A stretch of 64,000 bases of DNA, from NCBI RefSeq assembly GCF_017654315.1, contig NZ_CP072203.1, forward strand, positions 5,890,001 through 5,954,000. Direction: 5' to 3'. Of this stretch, positions 1 through 7,595 are shown in pieces (within the stretch, counting starts at the first letter, position 1; every line of letters starts with the position of its first letter). Made by a program: the position numbers and the translations under genes. Source of the DNA: Gordonia polyisoprenivorans. GTDB lineage: Bacteria; Actinomycetota; Actinomycetes; Mycobacteriales; Mycobacteriaceae. The notes beneath the pieces are model-generated. The model saw only the letters and a program-made list of their open reading frames with translations, did not search any database and was not told the origin of the DNA.

Positions 1-385
1 CGATCTCCGGGTCCTCGTCCTTGCCGAAGATCGGCAGCTGCAGTTCGTCGAGTTCGACGATGACGCGCCGCTTGGCGAGCTCGGCCTCGGCGAATGCGGC
101 CATGGCGTCGGTGTCGGAGTCGTCGGGACGGGTGCGGGTCAGCCGGCACGACTCGCACAGCGCGGGCAATCCCTCCCCGATCTCGACGAGCCAGTTGCAT
201 GCGGCGACGCCGCTGTTGGCGCAGCGCCCGATCAGCGCGTCGTCGACCTGCGCCTGCTCCTTGTCGTCGAGGACCTGGATGGTTCGGGAGGGCAGATGGA
301 AGCCCAGCTTGCTCTCGCAGTTCAGACACAGCGAGTTCTCGAAAGTCAGCTGCTGGCCGCATTTACGGCAGTGGAAATCGCGCAA
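1..385 (-). CDS. Zinc-ribbon putative metallopeptidase, N-terminal part (cut by window edge)
   Basis: Only the first 128 codons are inside the window; the gene continues beyond position 1. The protein opens with a zinc ribbon (FHCRKCGQQL then LCLNCESKLGF) and has a second cysteine set (GRCAN, CNW, CESCR). This is the N-terminal pattern of the actinobacterial putative zinc-binding metallo-peptidase family (Peptidase_Mx type). The peptidase domain would lie outside, so no HExxH can be checked. The start is a TTG at 385 because an AAGGAG ribosome-binding site (393-398) sits 7 nt upstream and the zinc ribbon begins immediately after. Family assignment rests on the cysteine pattern. Confidence 0.7.
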   Translation of the reverse strand, partial: MRDFHCRKCGQQLTFENSLCLNCESKLGFHLPSRTIQVLDDKEQAQVDDALIGRCANSGVAACNWLVEIGEGLPALCESCRLTRTRPDDSDTDAMAAFAEAELAKRRVIVELDELQLPIFGKDEDPEI

Positions 386-548
386 CGTTGCACTCCTTGG
401 GTGAATTCGAGCTCGTGGATCGCGGGGTCGCGTGGATCTCTGGATTGGTCCGGGTGCGGCCCCGCACATGCTCGACGCGGACCTGGCCCATCGATCGTTC
501 TGTCGGAACATATGGCCCAATGTGCACATGTGAGTGCCCGACATCACA

Positions 549-1409
549 CTACGGAGTGGGGCCCACCGCCGCAGGCAACTCCGGATCGGCGGACCATTGC
601 GACCACGACCCCGGGAACAAGGTGCCCGAGAACCCGGCGATGGCCAGCGCCGCGAGCTCGTGCGCGGCGTTGATTCCCGATCCGCAGTAAGCGATGACCT
701 GCGCATTCTCGGTGACTCCGGCTGCGGTGAACCGTTCCCGCAGTTGCTCGGGTGACAGGAACCGTCCGTCGTCGGCGAGATTCCCGGCCGTCGGGACACT
801 GACGGCGCCGGGCACATGTCCGGCGCGGGGATCCATCGGTTCGGTCTCCCCGCGATACCGTTCGCCGGCGCGGGCATCGAGGATGACCACGTCGTCGCGG
901 CCGTCCCGGATCTCCGAGGACAGTCGCGCGACCTCGTCGAGCGACACGTGCGGGAGTTCGCCGCCGGTCAGGGTGACGGTGCCGGGACGCGCGGCGGTGT
1001 CGCCGGCGGAGACACGCATCCCGGCCGACCGCCAGGCGTCGAGCCCACCGTCGAGCATCCTGACGTCGGTGTGCCCGGCCCAGGTCAGCAACCACCACGC
1101 GCGGGCCGCCGCCAGGTTGCCGATGTCGTCATAGACCACCACCGGCGACGAGTCGTCCACACCCCAGCGTCGCGCGGCGTCCTGCAGGCGATCCGACGAC
1201 GGCAGCGGGTGGCGCCCGAGTTCGGCCGACGGCGGGTCGGCCAGTTCGGAATCGAGATCGACGTAGACGGCTCCGGGGATGTGGCCCTCCCGATACCGCT
1301 CACGCCCGTCGGTCCGCCCCAGCGCCCAGCGGACGTCGAGGATCACCGGCGGACGGTCCGAGAGCATCTCCTCGGTCAGTGCGTCGACGTCGATCAGGTT
1401 CTGCGCCAT
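549..1409 (-). CDS. Two-domain rhodanese-type sulfurtransferase
   Basis: About 286 residues, the usual length of a two-domain thiosulfate/3-mercaptopyruvate sulfurtransferase. The N-terminal inactive rhodanese domain (ILDVRW, GAVYVDLD, VVYDD) is followed by a catalytic domain with the loop YCGSGINA, whose Cys carries the persulfide. Such enzymes move sulfane sulfur in the cytoplasm. The TetR gene upstream ends at the TGA directly before a possible ATG at 1415. The second ATG at 1409 is preferred because GGAG then sits at a normal distance (9 nt instead of 3). Co-transcription with the TetR gene is very likely. Whether thiosulfate or mercaptopyruvate is the donor cannot be told. Confidence 0.85.
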   Translation of the reverse strand: MAQNLIDVDALTEEMLSDRPPVILDVRWALGRTDGRERYREGHIPGAVYVDLDSELADPPSAELGRHPLPSSDRLQDAARRWGVDDSSPVVVYDDIGNLAAARAWWLLTWAGHTDVRMLDGGLDAWRSAGMRVSAGDTAARPGTVTLTGGELPHVSLDEVARLSSEIRDGRDDVVILDARAGERYRGETEPMDPRAGHVPGAVSVPTAGNLADDGRFLSPEQLRERFTAAGVTENAQVIAYCGSGINAAHELAALAIAGFSGTLFPGSWSQWSADPELPAAVGPTP

Positions 1410-1415
1410 GAACAT

Positions 1416-2051
1416 TCACTCCTCTGTCGTCGGGGTGGCACCCGTCGCCGTTTCGCCGCCGCGGGCCGCGATGACCGCGGGGGCCATGACCGCAGCGAGG
1501 TCGGCGGCGACATCGCGGCCGCTCTCGGGTGGCATCGCCACGTAGCTCAGCGCCATGCGCGTGATCGCTCGCGCGATACGCACGGCGTCGTCGTCGGCGA
1601 GCCCGAGCCACGAGGTGGTGAGCATGACGGTGAGACGCGCGCTCGCGGTCGTGATCAGCGGCGCGGCATCGGTGGTGATCAGCCGCAGCAGATCCGGCTT
1701 GGCCTCACCCCGCTGCAGCGAGGTGATGAGCGGGTCGGCCGCGGCCACGGCGAAGAAGGCGGCGAACGCATCGTGCAGTGCGTCGTGGATATCGTGCGGG
1801 CGCTCGGCGACAGTCGACGCGACGATGTCGGCGAATTCCGTGGCCAAGCGCATCGCATACGCCTGCGCCAGACCGTGGCGGGAACCGAACTCGTTGTACA
1901 CGGTTTGGCGTCCGACGCCCGATTTCCGGGCGACGTCGGCCATCGTGATCGACGGCCAGTCCTTTTCGACCAGCAGATCCCGCAGACCGTCGAGCAGAGT
2001 TGTGCGCAGGAGCGCCCTACTCGCCTCCGCGTAGGTCTGTCGGGTGGTCAC
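1416..2051 (-). CDS. TetR-family transcriptional regulator
   Basis: A 211-residue protein with an N-terminal TetR helix-turn-helix at about residues 30-60 (ITMADVARKSGVGRQTVYNEFGS) and a variable ligand domain. The start is GTG (2049-2051). It is divergent from the P450-reductase fusion gene and shares with it a 208-bp intergenic region containing two identical-spacing palindromes, so it is the obvious candidate to control both the fusion gene and itself. The sulfurtransferase follows with no gap. Its ligand is unknown; a hydrocarbon or an oxidation product is an inference from the neighbour. Confidence 0.85.
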   Translation of the reverse strand: MTTRQTYAEASRALLRTTLLDGLRDLLVEKDWPSITMADVARKSGVGRQTVYNEFGSRHGLAQAYAMRLATEFADIVASTVAERPHDIHDALHDAFAAFFAVAAADPLITSLQRGEAKPDLLRLITTDAAPLITTASARLTVMLTTSWLGLADDDAVRIARAITRMALSYVAMPPESGRDVAADLAAVMAPAVIAARGGETATGATPTTEE

Positions 2052-2179
2052 CTCGACGAGGTTACCGAGCCGGCCCGCGTGCCGACCGCGAGAGTCGAGG
2101 TCACACGGGCGGGACGAATACCGCGCGGCGGTCTCATCGGTCCCCTGTAGAAGTCCACACCCGTTCTGAAATCGACGTC

Positions 2180-2232
2180 AAGACAAATTATGCTGATTTG
2201 TCTTCAGTGAAGACAATTGCACTGTTATTGTC
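2180..2232. promoter_or_regulatory. Two tandem operators GACAA-N11-TTGTC, 30 bp apart
   Basis: Site 1 (2180-2204) is AAGACAAAT, 7 nt, ATTTGTCTT, a perfect 9-bp inverted repeat. Site 2 (2212-2232) is GACAAT, 9 nt, ATTGTC. Both reduce to GACAA-N11-TTGTC, with centres at 2192 and 2222. That is about three helical turns, so dimers would bind on one DNA face. They lie between the divergent TetR gene and the P450-reductase gene and are probably the TetR binding sites. Binding is inferred. Confidence 0.7.
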
Positions 2233-2259
2233 GGGCAACACCGAAACCCAGCGAAAGCG

Positions 2260-4728
2260 ATGGTTGTCATGCGCGTTGTCGATCGACTCATCAACAAAGC
2301 CCAGGTCGTGGTACCGATGGAACGCCAAATCCAGGGCCTGCATCTGTTCCAGCGCGCCAAAAGGCTGATGGTGGACGATGGCCAGCCACGCTTCGAGGCG
2401 TCGGAGGTCCCCGACGTTGCGGACCTGGATCTCACCGAGATCGACGTCAGCAATCCGTTCTTGTGGCGTCAAGGACAGTGGCAGCCCTACTTCAGGAGGC
2501 TGCGAGACGAAGCGCCCGTGCACTTTCGGGCCGACAGCGCTTTCGGCCCATTCTGGTCCGTGACCCGCTACGACGACATCGTCACCGTCGACAAGGACTT
2601 TCAGACCTTCTCCGCCGAACCCCAGATCATTCTCGGCGCGCCGCCCGAAGGACTCGATATCGAGATGTTCATCGCGATGGACCCGCCGCGCCACGACCAG
2701 CAACGCGCCGCGGTTCAGGGAGTTGTCGCTCCGCAGAATCTGGAGGAGATGGAGGGTCTGATCCGTTCGCGGGTCCAGGATGTCCTCGACGCGCTGCCGG
2801 TGGGTGAGCCGTTCGACTGGGTCGACCGGGTCAGTGTGGAACTGACCTCACGGATGCTGGCCACGCTGCTGGACTTCCCGTACGAGGACCGACGCAAGCT
2901 GGTGCAGTGGACCGACTTGGTGGCCACCAGTGCGTCGGCCACCGGCGGGGTCAACAACACCGATGAGATCTATCGGGGCGCCGCCGAAATGGCTCGGAGC
3001 TTCAGCGCACTGTGGCACGACAAGGCGGCTCGTCTGGCGGCCGGCGAGAAGCCCGGGTACGACCTGATCACACTCATGCAGCTCTCCGAAGACACCAACG
3101 ACCTGATCAACCGCCCGATGGAGTTCCTCGGCAACCTCGTGTTGCTGGTCGTGGGTGGTAACGACACCACACGCAACTCGATGACCGGCGGTGTGCTCGC
3201 GCTCAACCAGTTCCCGGAACAGTTCGACCGCCTTCGCACCAACCCTGGGCTCGTGCCGAAGCTGGTCCACGAGATCCTTCGATGGCAGACCCCGCTGGCC
3301 TACATGCGTCGGATCGCCACACGCGACACCGTGCTGAACGGCCAGTTCATCCGTCAGGGCGACAAGGTGGTGATGTGGTACGCCTCGGCGAACCGAGACG
3401 AGCGCACGTTCGACGACCCGGACAGCTTTGTGATCGACCGGCGCAACGCCCGCCACCACCTGGCCTTCGGGATCGGTACGCACCGCTGCATGGGGAGCCG
3501 GCTGGCGGAATTGCAGTTGCGCATTCTGTGGGAGGAACTGCTGGCCCGATTCGACGACATCGAGGTTCTCGCGGAGCCGGAGCGCGTGCAGTCGAACTTC
3601 GTGCGGGGTTACAGCTCGATGATGGTGCGCCTCACCCCGATCGGCGGTAGGCGGCCGAAGCCGGGCCCCTACCGCACACATCTACGCGAGGCCGGCGACA
3701 ACGACGCTGCAGCAAGCAGTTCGGCGGCAAGCAGTTCAGCTCCCATACCCGCACGGCCATCTCGTGGAAACCGTGGTGCGGCAATGCAGACGCTCGATCT
3801 GCGGGTGGCCCGCCGGCGGACCGCGGCCGAGGGTGTCGTCGAGCTCACCCTGACCGATCCCACCGGTGGTTGGCTACCCGCCTGGACTCCCGGCTCGCAC
3901 GTCGAGCTCCTGTTGCGTCCGGGGATGTCGAAGCACTACTCCCTGTGCGGAGATCCCGCAGACCGATCGTCATGGACTGTCGCGGTCCTGCGTGAACGCA
4001 ACGGCCGCGGCGGATCCCAATTCGTTCACGATGAACTGACCGAGGGTTCGCACCTGCAGGTCAGGGGTCCCCGCAACCACTTCGCGCTCGTCGGCTCACC
4101 GCGATACGAGTTCATCGCCGGTGGCATCGGTATCACCCCGGTACGCACCATGATCGCGGCAGCCCAGGCCGATGGGGCCGAATGGAACCTGTTGTATTGC
4201 GGTCGGTCTCGGGACTCAATGGCATTTCTCGACGAACTGGGGGCCGACGATCGGGTGACGGTCTGGGCCGGTGACGAACACAGCGGGCGGTTCGATCTCG
4301 ACGCGATACTCGGCGAGCCGCGGGCCGACACCCTGGTCTACTGCTGCGGACCCGCCGCGCTGATGGACGCCGTCGAGGAGAAGTGCGCAGCATGGCCGGA
4401 CGGGAGCCTGCACCTCGAGCGGTTCGTGGCCGCGACCGGCGACGCACCTGAGGGCGCACTCGACTCCTTCGAGGTGGAGTGCGCGGTCTCGGGGGTGACT
4501 GTCACGGTCGAACAGGGCACGACGATCTTCGCCGCGGTCGAGGAGGCTGGTGTCGACGTCATCGGGTCGTGCATGGAAGGGATCTGCGGGACATGTGAGG
4601 CCGACGTTCTCGGCGGCGCCCCCGACCATCGCGACTCCGTGCTGTCACGTGCCGAACGCGAACGCGGCGACACGGTCATGACCTGCGTCTCCCGATCACT
4701 CTCGCCGAAGCTGGTGCTCGACCTGTAG
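2260..4728 (+). CDS. Self-sufficient cytochrome P450: CYP153-type haem domain fused to an FMN/NADH/2Fe-2S reductase
   Basis: A single 822-residue frame. Residues ~30-465 are a P450 with I-helix VGGNDTTRNSM, ExxR motif HEILRWQTP and haem loop FGIGTHRCMG (Cys410). The run LAELQLRILWEELL and the I-helix text match CYP153 enzymes, the soluble alkane and fatty-acid terminal hydroxylases. A Ser/Ala/Pro-rich linker (~470-505) leads to a phthalate-dioxygenase-reductase-like domain: flavin motif HYSLCGDP, nucleotide-binding GGIGITPVRT, and a ferredoxin with Cys771, 776, 779 and 809 (CX4CX2CX29C). CYP153 normally uses separate redox partners, so this fusion is unusual. An internal ATG at 3784 has no good ribosome-binding site, so one polypeptide is expected. 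ATG 2260 is the longest start; 2269 is possible. Confidence 0.9.
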   Translation: MVVMRVVDRLINKAQVVVPMERQIQGLHLFQRAKRLMVDDGQPRFEASEVPDVADLDLTEIDVSNPFLWRQGQWQPYFRRLRDEAPVHFRADSAFGPFWSVTRYDDIVTVDKDFQTFSAEPQIILGAPPEGLDIEMFIAMDPPRHDQQRAAVQGVVAPQNLEEMEGLIRSRVQDVLDALPVGEPFDWVDRVSVELTSRMLATLLDFPYEDRRKLVQWTDLVATSASATGGVNNTDEIYRGAAEMARSFSALWHDKAARLAAGEKPGYDLITLMQLSEDTNDLINRPMEFLGNLVLLVVGGNDTTRNSMTGGVLALNQFPEQFDRLRTNPGLVPKLVHEILRWQTPLAYMRRIATRDTVLNGQFIRQGDKVVMWYASANRDERTFDDPDSFVIDRRNARHHLAFGIGTHRCMGSRLAELQLRILWEELLARFDDIEVLAEPERVQSNFVRGYSSMMVRLTPIGGRRPKPGPYRTHLREAGDNDAAASSSAASSSAPIPARPSRGNRGAAMQTLDLRVARRRTAAEGVVELTLTDPTGGWLPAWTPGSHVELLLRPGMSKHYSLCGDPADRSSWTVAVLRERNGRGGSQFVHDELTEGSHLQVRGPRNHFALVGSPRYEFIAGGIGITPVRTMIAAAQADGAEWNLLYCGRSRDSMAFLDELGADDRVTVWAGDEHSGRFDLDAILGEPRADTLVYCCGPAALMDAVEEKCAAWPDGSLHLERFVAATGDAPEGALDSFEVECAVSGVTVTVEQGTTIFAAVEEAGVDVIGSCMEGICGTCEADVLGGAPDHRDSVLSRAERERGDTVMTCVSRSLSPKLVLDL

Positions 4729-4744
4729 AACTCTGCAGCGTCAA

Positions 4745-4761
4745 CCGGAGGTCACCTCCGG
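4745..4761 (+). terminator. Short GC-rich hairpin after the P450-reductase gene
   Basis: CCGGAGG, 3-nt loop, CCTCCGG: a perfect 7-bp stem 16 nt past the stop codon. There is no U-tract, which is common in actinobacterial terminators, so the role is plausible but unproven. Confidence 0.4.
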
Positions 4762-4780
4762 GCAGACGACGGTCGGCGCC

Positions 4781-5092
4781 ATGGTCCGTACGATCGGCCA
4801 TATGAAGCAGGCTGACGGCGAGTACTACGTGACGGCGCAAGAAGTGGCGGCGTTCGAGGAATCGGGCAAACGCTACTGGTACATGCGCGAGGACGGATCG
4901 ACCGACCTCTACCTCGACGATCTCGAGATCACCCACGGCTGGCCGGTCTTCCTAATGGAACGCGACGCCGCATGGTTCGCCAAGTGGGGCGGCGACTACG
5001 AGAAGGCCGTCGAGACCGATCTGAACCCGCACCTCATCAAGAACTTCGAGGAACTCCTGACGCAGGGCAACTGGCCGCACGACCAGGACTGA
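4781..5092 (+). CDS. Small hypothetical protein
   Basis: A 103-residue acidic, aromatic-rich protein (KRYWYMREDGSTDLYLDDLEITHGWPVFLMERDAAW is split here only as a description of its central region, residues ~30-65). No signal peptide, membrane segment or cysteine pair is seen, so it is probably cytosolic. I do not recognise a family. An in-frame ATG at 4802 is an alternative start; neither start has a strong ribosome-binding site. It stands alone between a hairpin and the iron box of the siderophore-interacting protein. Codon usage is like that of its neighbours, which supports it as a real gene. Confidence 0.6.
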   Translation: MVRTIGHMKQADGEYYVTAQEVAAFEESGKRYWYMREDGSTDLYLDDLEITHGWPVFLMERDAAWFAKWGGDYEKAVETDLNPHLIKNFEELLTQGNWPHDQD

Positions 5093-5108
5093 CCAGCGAC
5101 CGTCGTCG

Positions 5109-5128
5109 AAGTTGGGCTAGCCTAACTT
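5109..5128 (+). promoter_or_regulatory. Iron-box-like palindrome (DtxR/IdeR type)
   Basis: AAGTTGGGCTAGCCTAACTT is a 20-bp dyad with one mismatch pair, resembling the IdeR/DtxR consensus built from TTAGG and CCTAA half-sites. It ends 4 nt before the ATG at 5133 of the siderophore-interacting protein, which lacks a Shine-Dalgarno sequence. Iron-dependent repression of a leaderless or near-leaderless transcript would fit. Confidence 0.65.
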
Positions 5129-5132
5129 CATC

Positions 5133-6017
5133 ATGGGTTTCTCGTTCGCGACAGTCACCGGTACCGACGACCTCACCCCGCACATCCGGCGGGTGCACCT
5201 GCACGTCGAAGATCTCGCCCGTCTACCACTGCCCGGCGGGCCCGACGACGCCGTCGGCCTCTACTTTCCCGAACCCGGCCGAAAACGTCCTCCCGCAATG
5301 GAATTGCGGGACGAGGTGTGGGGATATCACGACCTCGACGAGCCGCCGGAGGGCCGTAATTACACCATCCGCTCCGTCGACCACCGGACCGCGACCGTCG
5401 ACGTCGATTTCGTCATCCACTCGCGCGGCCCGGCGACGCTCTGGGCCCAACGAGCCGACATCGGTGATGCGGTGGCGATGTCGCACGCGCGTGGCTGGTA
5501 CCGGCCTGCGCCGAGCGCCGACTGGCTCCTGCTAGGTACCGATCTCGCCGGACTCCCGGCCGCCGCCCGGATTCTCGACGAGCTCGCCACCGATCCGCGG
5601 CCGGTGACCCTGGTGGTTGAGGTGATCGACGAGGACGACCTCGCCTATCTGGGCCGACCCGCCGACGGCGTCGAGGTGATCCCGCTGATCGGCAGCGGCA
5701 ACGGTGTCTCGGCGAGCCGCTTGGGCACGACCATCGCCGCTCTCGACGTTCCCGCCGGCACCGGATACTGCTGGTTCGCCGGTGAGGCTGCCGAATCCCG
5801 GACGGTGCGCAAACACTTTCGCCGCGAACATCATTGGCCCGCGGACCGCTACGACATCATCGGCTATTGGCGATACGACGGTGAGGCGTGGGCCCGACGC
5901 TACGCAGAGCACGGCGCGGAGCTGCTCGCGGTGTATGAGCAGGCGATCGCCGACGGCAAGGGCGAGAAGCGCGCTGCCGAGGAGTTCGACGAGGCACTCG
6001 AACGGGCCGGATTATGA
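5133..6017 (+). CDS. Siderophore-interacting protein (FAD/NAD(P)H ferric-siderophore reductase)
   Basis: A 294-residue protein of the usual family length. The N-terminal FAD domain has HIRRVHLHV and the flavin-binding NYTIRSVD; the C-terminal pyridine-nucleotide domain ends with WFAGEAAESRTVRKHFR and YDIIGYWRYDGEAW, a hallmark of siderophore-interacting proteins. These enzymes release iron from imported ferric siderophores in the cytoplasm. The iron-box palindrome just upstream fits induction under iron limitation. No siderophore synthesis or transport gene is adjacent. The next gene is convergent and unrelated. Confidence 0.88.
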   Translation: MGFSFATVTGTDDLTPHIRRVHLHVEDLARLPLPGGPDDAVGLYFPEPGRKRPPAMELRDEVWGYHDLDEPPEGRNYTIRSVDHRTATVDVDFVIHSRGPATLWAQRADIGDAVAMSHARGWYRPAPSADWLLLGTDLAGLPAAARILDELATDPRPVTLVVEVIDEDDLAYLGRPADGVEVIPLIGSGNGVSASRLGTTIAALDVPAGTGYCWFAGEAAESRTVRKHFRREHHWPADRYDIIGYWRYDGEAWARRYAEHGAELLAVYEQAIADGKGEKRAAEEFDEALERAGL

Positions 6018-6046
6018 TCCCCGCACTCGTTTGAGTACCTGGCGAC

Positions 6047-6910
6047 TCAGTACCGCGCGATCTGACCGTCCTTGGGGGCGCGATACATCCGCCACAGCAC
6101 TCGTGGAACAGCCCGCAATGGCACGGCCCGCGGCCAGTCCCGTGCGCGCAGCAGTGCCTCGGTACCACCGTCGACGGTGATCACCGATCCGGCCATGAAA
6201 TCCGCGGCAGGTGAGAGCATCAGCATCACCCACTGCGTGATCTGCTCCGGTGTTCCATACTCGCGCAACGGAATCGGGAAGGAACGGACGTTCTTCGACG
6301 ATGCGCCGGTCAGCTGCGACTGCAGCAGCGGGGTCATCACCGGCCCGGGGGCGATGATGTTGACCGCGATCCCCTCCCCCGCCCATTCGGGGCGGGTGCC
6401 GTGGACCCGACACCATCGGGTGACCGCGATCTTCGACGCCGCGTACGCCGCAGGACCCGACAGCGCCTTACCCCGCCTGCGCAGGATTCGCGTGGCCCCC
6501 TCGGTGTCGCCGGCCTCGAGTCGGGCGACCGCGCGGCCTGGTACCAGCGGCGTCGCTGTTGTCGAATTGGAGCCGAAGACAACCACTTTCGACTTCTCAC
6601 CGGCGGCAAGCAGTGGGCGGAAAGCGGTGAGCAGTTCGGTCACCCCGAGAAGGTTCACCTCGACGATGGTGCGTTCGGCCCCGCGCGCCGGGCCGAGACC
6701 GGCCGCGAGAACGGCTCCGGCGAGTGCGCCCTCGGCCCGGTCCAGGACCGCGGCGATCGCCGACGCACGCCCATGTGGCGTCGAGAGGTCCGCGGTCACC
6801 TCGGCGCCGTCCCGATCGATCCCGATCACCGCGTGCCCGGCCGCACGCAACGAATCGACAACCGCCGCACCCATTCCCGACGCCGATCCGCTCACCACGT
6901 ATGTCCCCAC
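6047..6910 (-). CDS. Short-chain dehydrogenase/reductase
   Basis: A 287-residue SDR. It has a variant cofactor loop GSASGMGAAV, the active-site YAASK, and the downstream IAPGPVMTPLL. The C-terminus carries about 35 residues beyond the usual GGTEALL end. The acidic ID at the end of beta-2 (IGIDRDGAEV) suggests NAD(H). It lies 10 nt downstream of the MarR gene and is co-transcribed with it. Substrate unknown; a sterol-type or other alcohol is possible but not shown. Confidence 0.85.
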   Translation of the reverse strand: MGTYVVSGSASGMGAAVVDSLRAAGHAVIGIDRDGAEVTADLSTPHGRASAIAAVLDRAEGALAGAVLAAGLGPARGAERTIVEVNLLGVTELLTAFRPLLAAGEKSKVVVFGSNSTTATPLVPGRAVARLEAGDTEGATRILRRRGKALSGPAAYAASKIAVTRWCRVHGTRPEWAGEGIAVNIIAPGPVMTPLLQSQLTGASSKNVRSFPIPLREYGTPEQITQWVMLMLSPAADFMAGSVITVDGGTEALLRARDWPRAVPLRAVPRVLWRMYRAPKDGQIARY

Positions 6911-6920
6911 ACGTTCTCCC

Positions 6921-7478
6921 TCAGCCGTGGTTGCGTGAACGCGCCCCCCGTTGTTCTGCTCGCAGCGTACGGTCGTAGGCCTCGTTGAAAGCGCGCAATT
7001 CGCGTAACAGGACTTCGGGGGTACCGGGGTCGAGGTCGGCGAAGACCTGTTTGAGACGACTCACCCGCAGCATGCCGTCATGGGTGAATGCGGCCCGTCC
7101 GCTTTCGGTCGGGCGGATGAGCCTGCTCATCGAGCCCTCGACGTCGAAGCGTTCGAGGTAGCCGAGTTTGATCGCGGCGTTGACCTGCCGGTTGACCGTG
7201 GACTGTTCGAGGTCGAGTTCGTCGGTGAGTTCCCGCAGGGTCCGTGCACGGCCGTCGGCGAGGACGAGCAGGATCGCGAACGCCGAGCTCTCGAGTACCG
7301 ACTCGGCGGGGTGTTCGCTCTTGCGTCGATGAAAGCGACTGAGTTCCTCGACGATGTCGCGGTAGAGCGGCGATGGCCACGGTGCGTGGTCGGCCCCGTC
7401 GAAGGTCACCGGCGCCGGACGTGACGTGCCGTTACGCTCACCCTCGCGGAATCCGCCCACTGCGACCTCTTTCGACAT
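6921..7478 (-). CDS. MarR-family transcriptional regulator
   Basis: About 185 residues with a winged helix (FAILLVLADGRARTLRELTDELDLEQSTVNRQVNAAIKLGYL is the region at residues ~70-110) and the wing SMSRLIRPTESG, typical of MarR. Start chosen at 7478 (MSKEV), with GGGGGAG 4 nt upstream; an in-frame ATG at 7493 is possible. It is divergent from the MFS efflux pump, and two overlapping palindromes in front of the pump are its probable operators. This is the classic layout of a substrate-released repressor of efflux. Confidence 0.82.
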   Translation of the reverse strand: MSKEVAVGGFREGERNGTSRPAPVTFDGADHAPWPSPLYRDIVEELSRFHRRKSEHPAESVLESSAFAILLVLADGRARTLRELTDELDLEQSTVNRQVNAAIKLGYLERFDVEGSMSRLIRPTESGRAAFTHDGMLRVSRLKQVFADLDPGTPEVLLRELRAFNEAYDRTLRAEQRGARSRNHG

Positions 7479-7551
7479 CCGGCTCCCCCACATTCTGCCG
7501 CAGCCGCCCGGTATGTCCGATTGAGGAGCGTCGCGAGCTGCGCGGCTTGCA

Positions 7552-7579
7552 TATGTACCTTACATATGTACGCTACATA
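7552..7579. promoter_or_regulatory. Two overlapping palindromes TATGTA-N3-TACATA
   Basis: TATGTA-CCT-TACATA (7552-7566) and TATGTA-CGC-TACATA (7565-7579) are perfect 6-bp inverted repeats sharing two bases. They lie 17 nt before the pump start codon and in front of the divergent MarR gene, and are probable MarR operators; binding would overlap the pump's ribosome-binding region or promoter. Confidence 0.7.
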
Positions 7580-7595
7580 CAGCTTAGGAGGTGCG

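Noticed and set aside
816..2150. A 444-codon open frame antisense to the sulfurtransferase and TetR genes
   Set aside because: Shadow frame: it covers two real genes and their junction and shows no motif.
3784..4728. A separate reductase gene starting at the internal ATG 3784
   Set aside because: There is no stop codon between the P450 and the reductase and no convincing ribosome-binding site before this ATG.
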